A stretch of 64,000 bases of DNA from contig NZ_AP019827.1 of assembly GCF_008327825.1 (NCBI RefSeq), forward strand, positions 248,001-312,000, written 5' to 3'. A model generated the notes under the pieces. That model saw only the letters and a program-made list of their open reading frames with translations. It was not told where the DNA came from and did no database searches. Position 1 is the first letter of the stretch. Each line of letters opens with the position of its first letter. Shown here one piece after another: positions 63,687 through 64,000 of the stretch. Made by a program: the position numbers and the translations under genes. This stretch comes from Leptotrichia shahii. GTDB lineage: Bacteria > Fusobacteriota > Fusobacteriia > Fusobacteriales > Leptotrichiaceae.

Positions 63687-64000
63687 ATGACAAATATAGC
63701 AAAGACTAAAGCAGGCTGGTATAGCAAATTTAAAGCCTTTGGGCCTGGTATTCTTATGGCTTCGGCGGCTATTGGGGGTTCTCATATTGTGGCATCTACA
63801 CAAGCGGGTGCATTATACGGATGGCAATTGGCAATTATTGTAATTTTAGTAAATATTTTTAAATATCCGTTTTTCCGTTTTGGAACTCAATATACCTTGG
63901 AAAGAAAAAAAACATTAATTGAAGGTTATGGGGAAAAAGGAAAGATTTATTTATGGGTATTTTTCATTATGAATATATTTTCAGCAATTATTAACATTGC
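63687..64000 (+). CDS. NRAMP-family metal transporter, N-terminal part
   Basis: The frame runs off the window edge; 104 codons are seen. An NRAMP-type protein should import Mn2+, Fe2+ or a related ion across the inner membrane. The first segment reads FKAFGPGILMASAAIGGSHIVASTQAGALYGW, which matches the NRAMP TM1 frame (G-P-G...) and following S/T-Q-AGA-YGW, but the metal-binding DPGN is replaced by IGGSH. Proteins with this change form a divergent branch whose substrate may differ. GAAGGAAGG precedes ATG 63687. Confidence 0.75.
   Translation, partial: MTNIAKTKAGWYSKFKAFGPGILMASAAIGGSHIVASTQAGALYGWQLAIIVILVNIFKYPFFRFGTQYTLERKKTLIEGYGEKGKIYLWVFFIMNIFSAIINI

Noticed and set aside
1-64000. CRISPR arrays, prophage genes and complete insertion sequences
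   Set aside because: No regularly spaced repeats, integrase, transposase or phage structural motif was seen in any frame examined.

Overview
The window is very AT-rich DNA from a Gram-negative-type anaerobe, most likely Fusobacteriota and probably Leptotrichiaceae (Leptotrichia-like). This is inferred from outer-membrane and lipid A genes (bamA tail, lpxD), beta-barrel proteins, the anaerobic PflB/PflA pair, Rnf subunits and the A/T-biased codon use. There is no sign of phage, an integrase, a complete insertion sequence or a CRISPR array. Most of the window is core chromosome.

Layout. Positions 1-3100: tail of bamA, lpxD, a lipoprotein and an outer-membrane barrel protein. 3300-9700: a branched-chain amino-acid type ABC importer with two tandem binding lipoproteins, two permeases and two ATPases. 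9800-11900: an AAA ATPase followed by a frameshifted TOPRIM-like gene, a defence-like pair. 11900-14800: threonine aldolase, a Cof-type phosphatase and an AraC-GyrI regulator. 14875-17885 (minus strand): DNA polymerase III delta', MreB and an alpha/beta hydrolase. 18400-23350: an unfamiliar regulator-like protein with a highly structured leader, then pflB and pflA. 23400-30600: a glutamine amidotransferase-thioredoxin fusion (minus), tmcAL, a membrane-anchored hydrolase, a GPH-type transporter and a split transketolase. 30700-37000: tuf, an outer-membrane protein, tRNA-Leu, miaB, rho and a cupin. 37200-41900 (minus): rnfD, rnfC, a flavin oxidoreductase and a small hypothetical gene. 42300-44500: a DUF262/DUF1524 protein and a UPF0756 membrane protein.

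44600-64000 is the core information-processing region: rpmG, tRNA-Trp, secE, nusG, rplK, rplA, rplJ, rplL, rpoB, an unexpected secreted-protein gene, rpoC, gmk, rpoZ, dnaG, rpoD, a divergent sigma-like paralogue, a Nif3-family gene and the start of an NRAMP-like transporter. The ribosomal genes keep recognisable autoregulatory leaders: L1-type sites before both rplK and rplA, and an L10 leader before rplJ.

The most unusual points are: the ATPase/TOPRIM pair with a broken second gene; a DnaG primase lacking all four zinc ligands; a degenerate sigma-70-like gene just behind rpoD; a secreted protein gene between rpoB and rpoC; the amidotransferase-thioredoxin fusion; an rnfC-rnfD pair without the other Rnf genes; an NRAMP-like protein without the DPGN motif; a long hairpin covering the ribosome-binding site of the unknown regulator; and two families of short dispersed repeats in the intergenic spaces. 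All assignments come from reading motifs and known family features; no database search was run.
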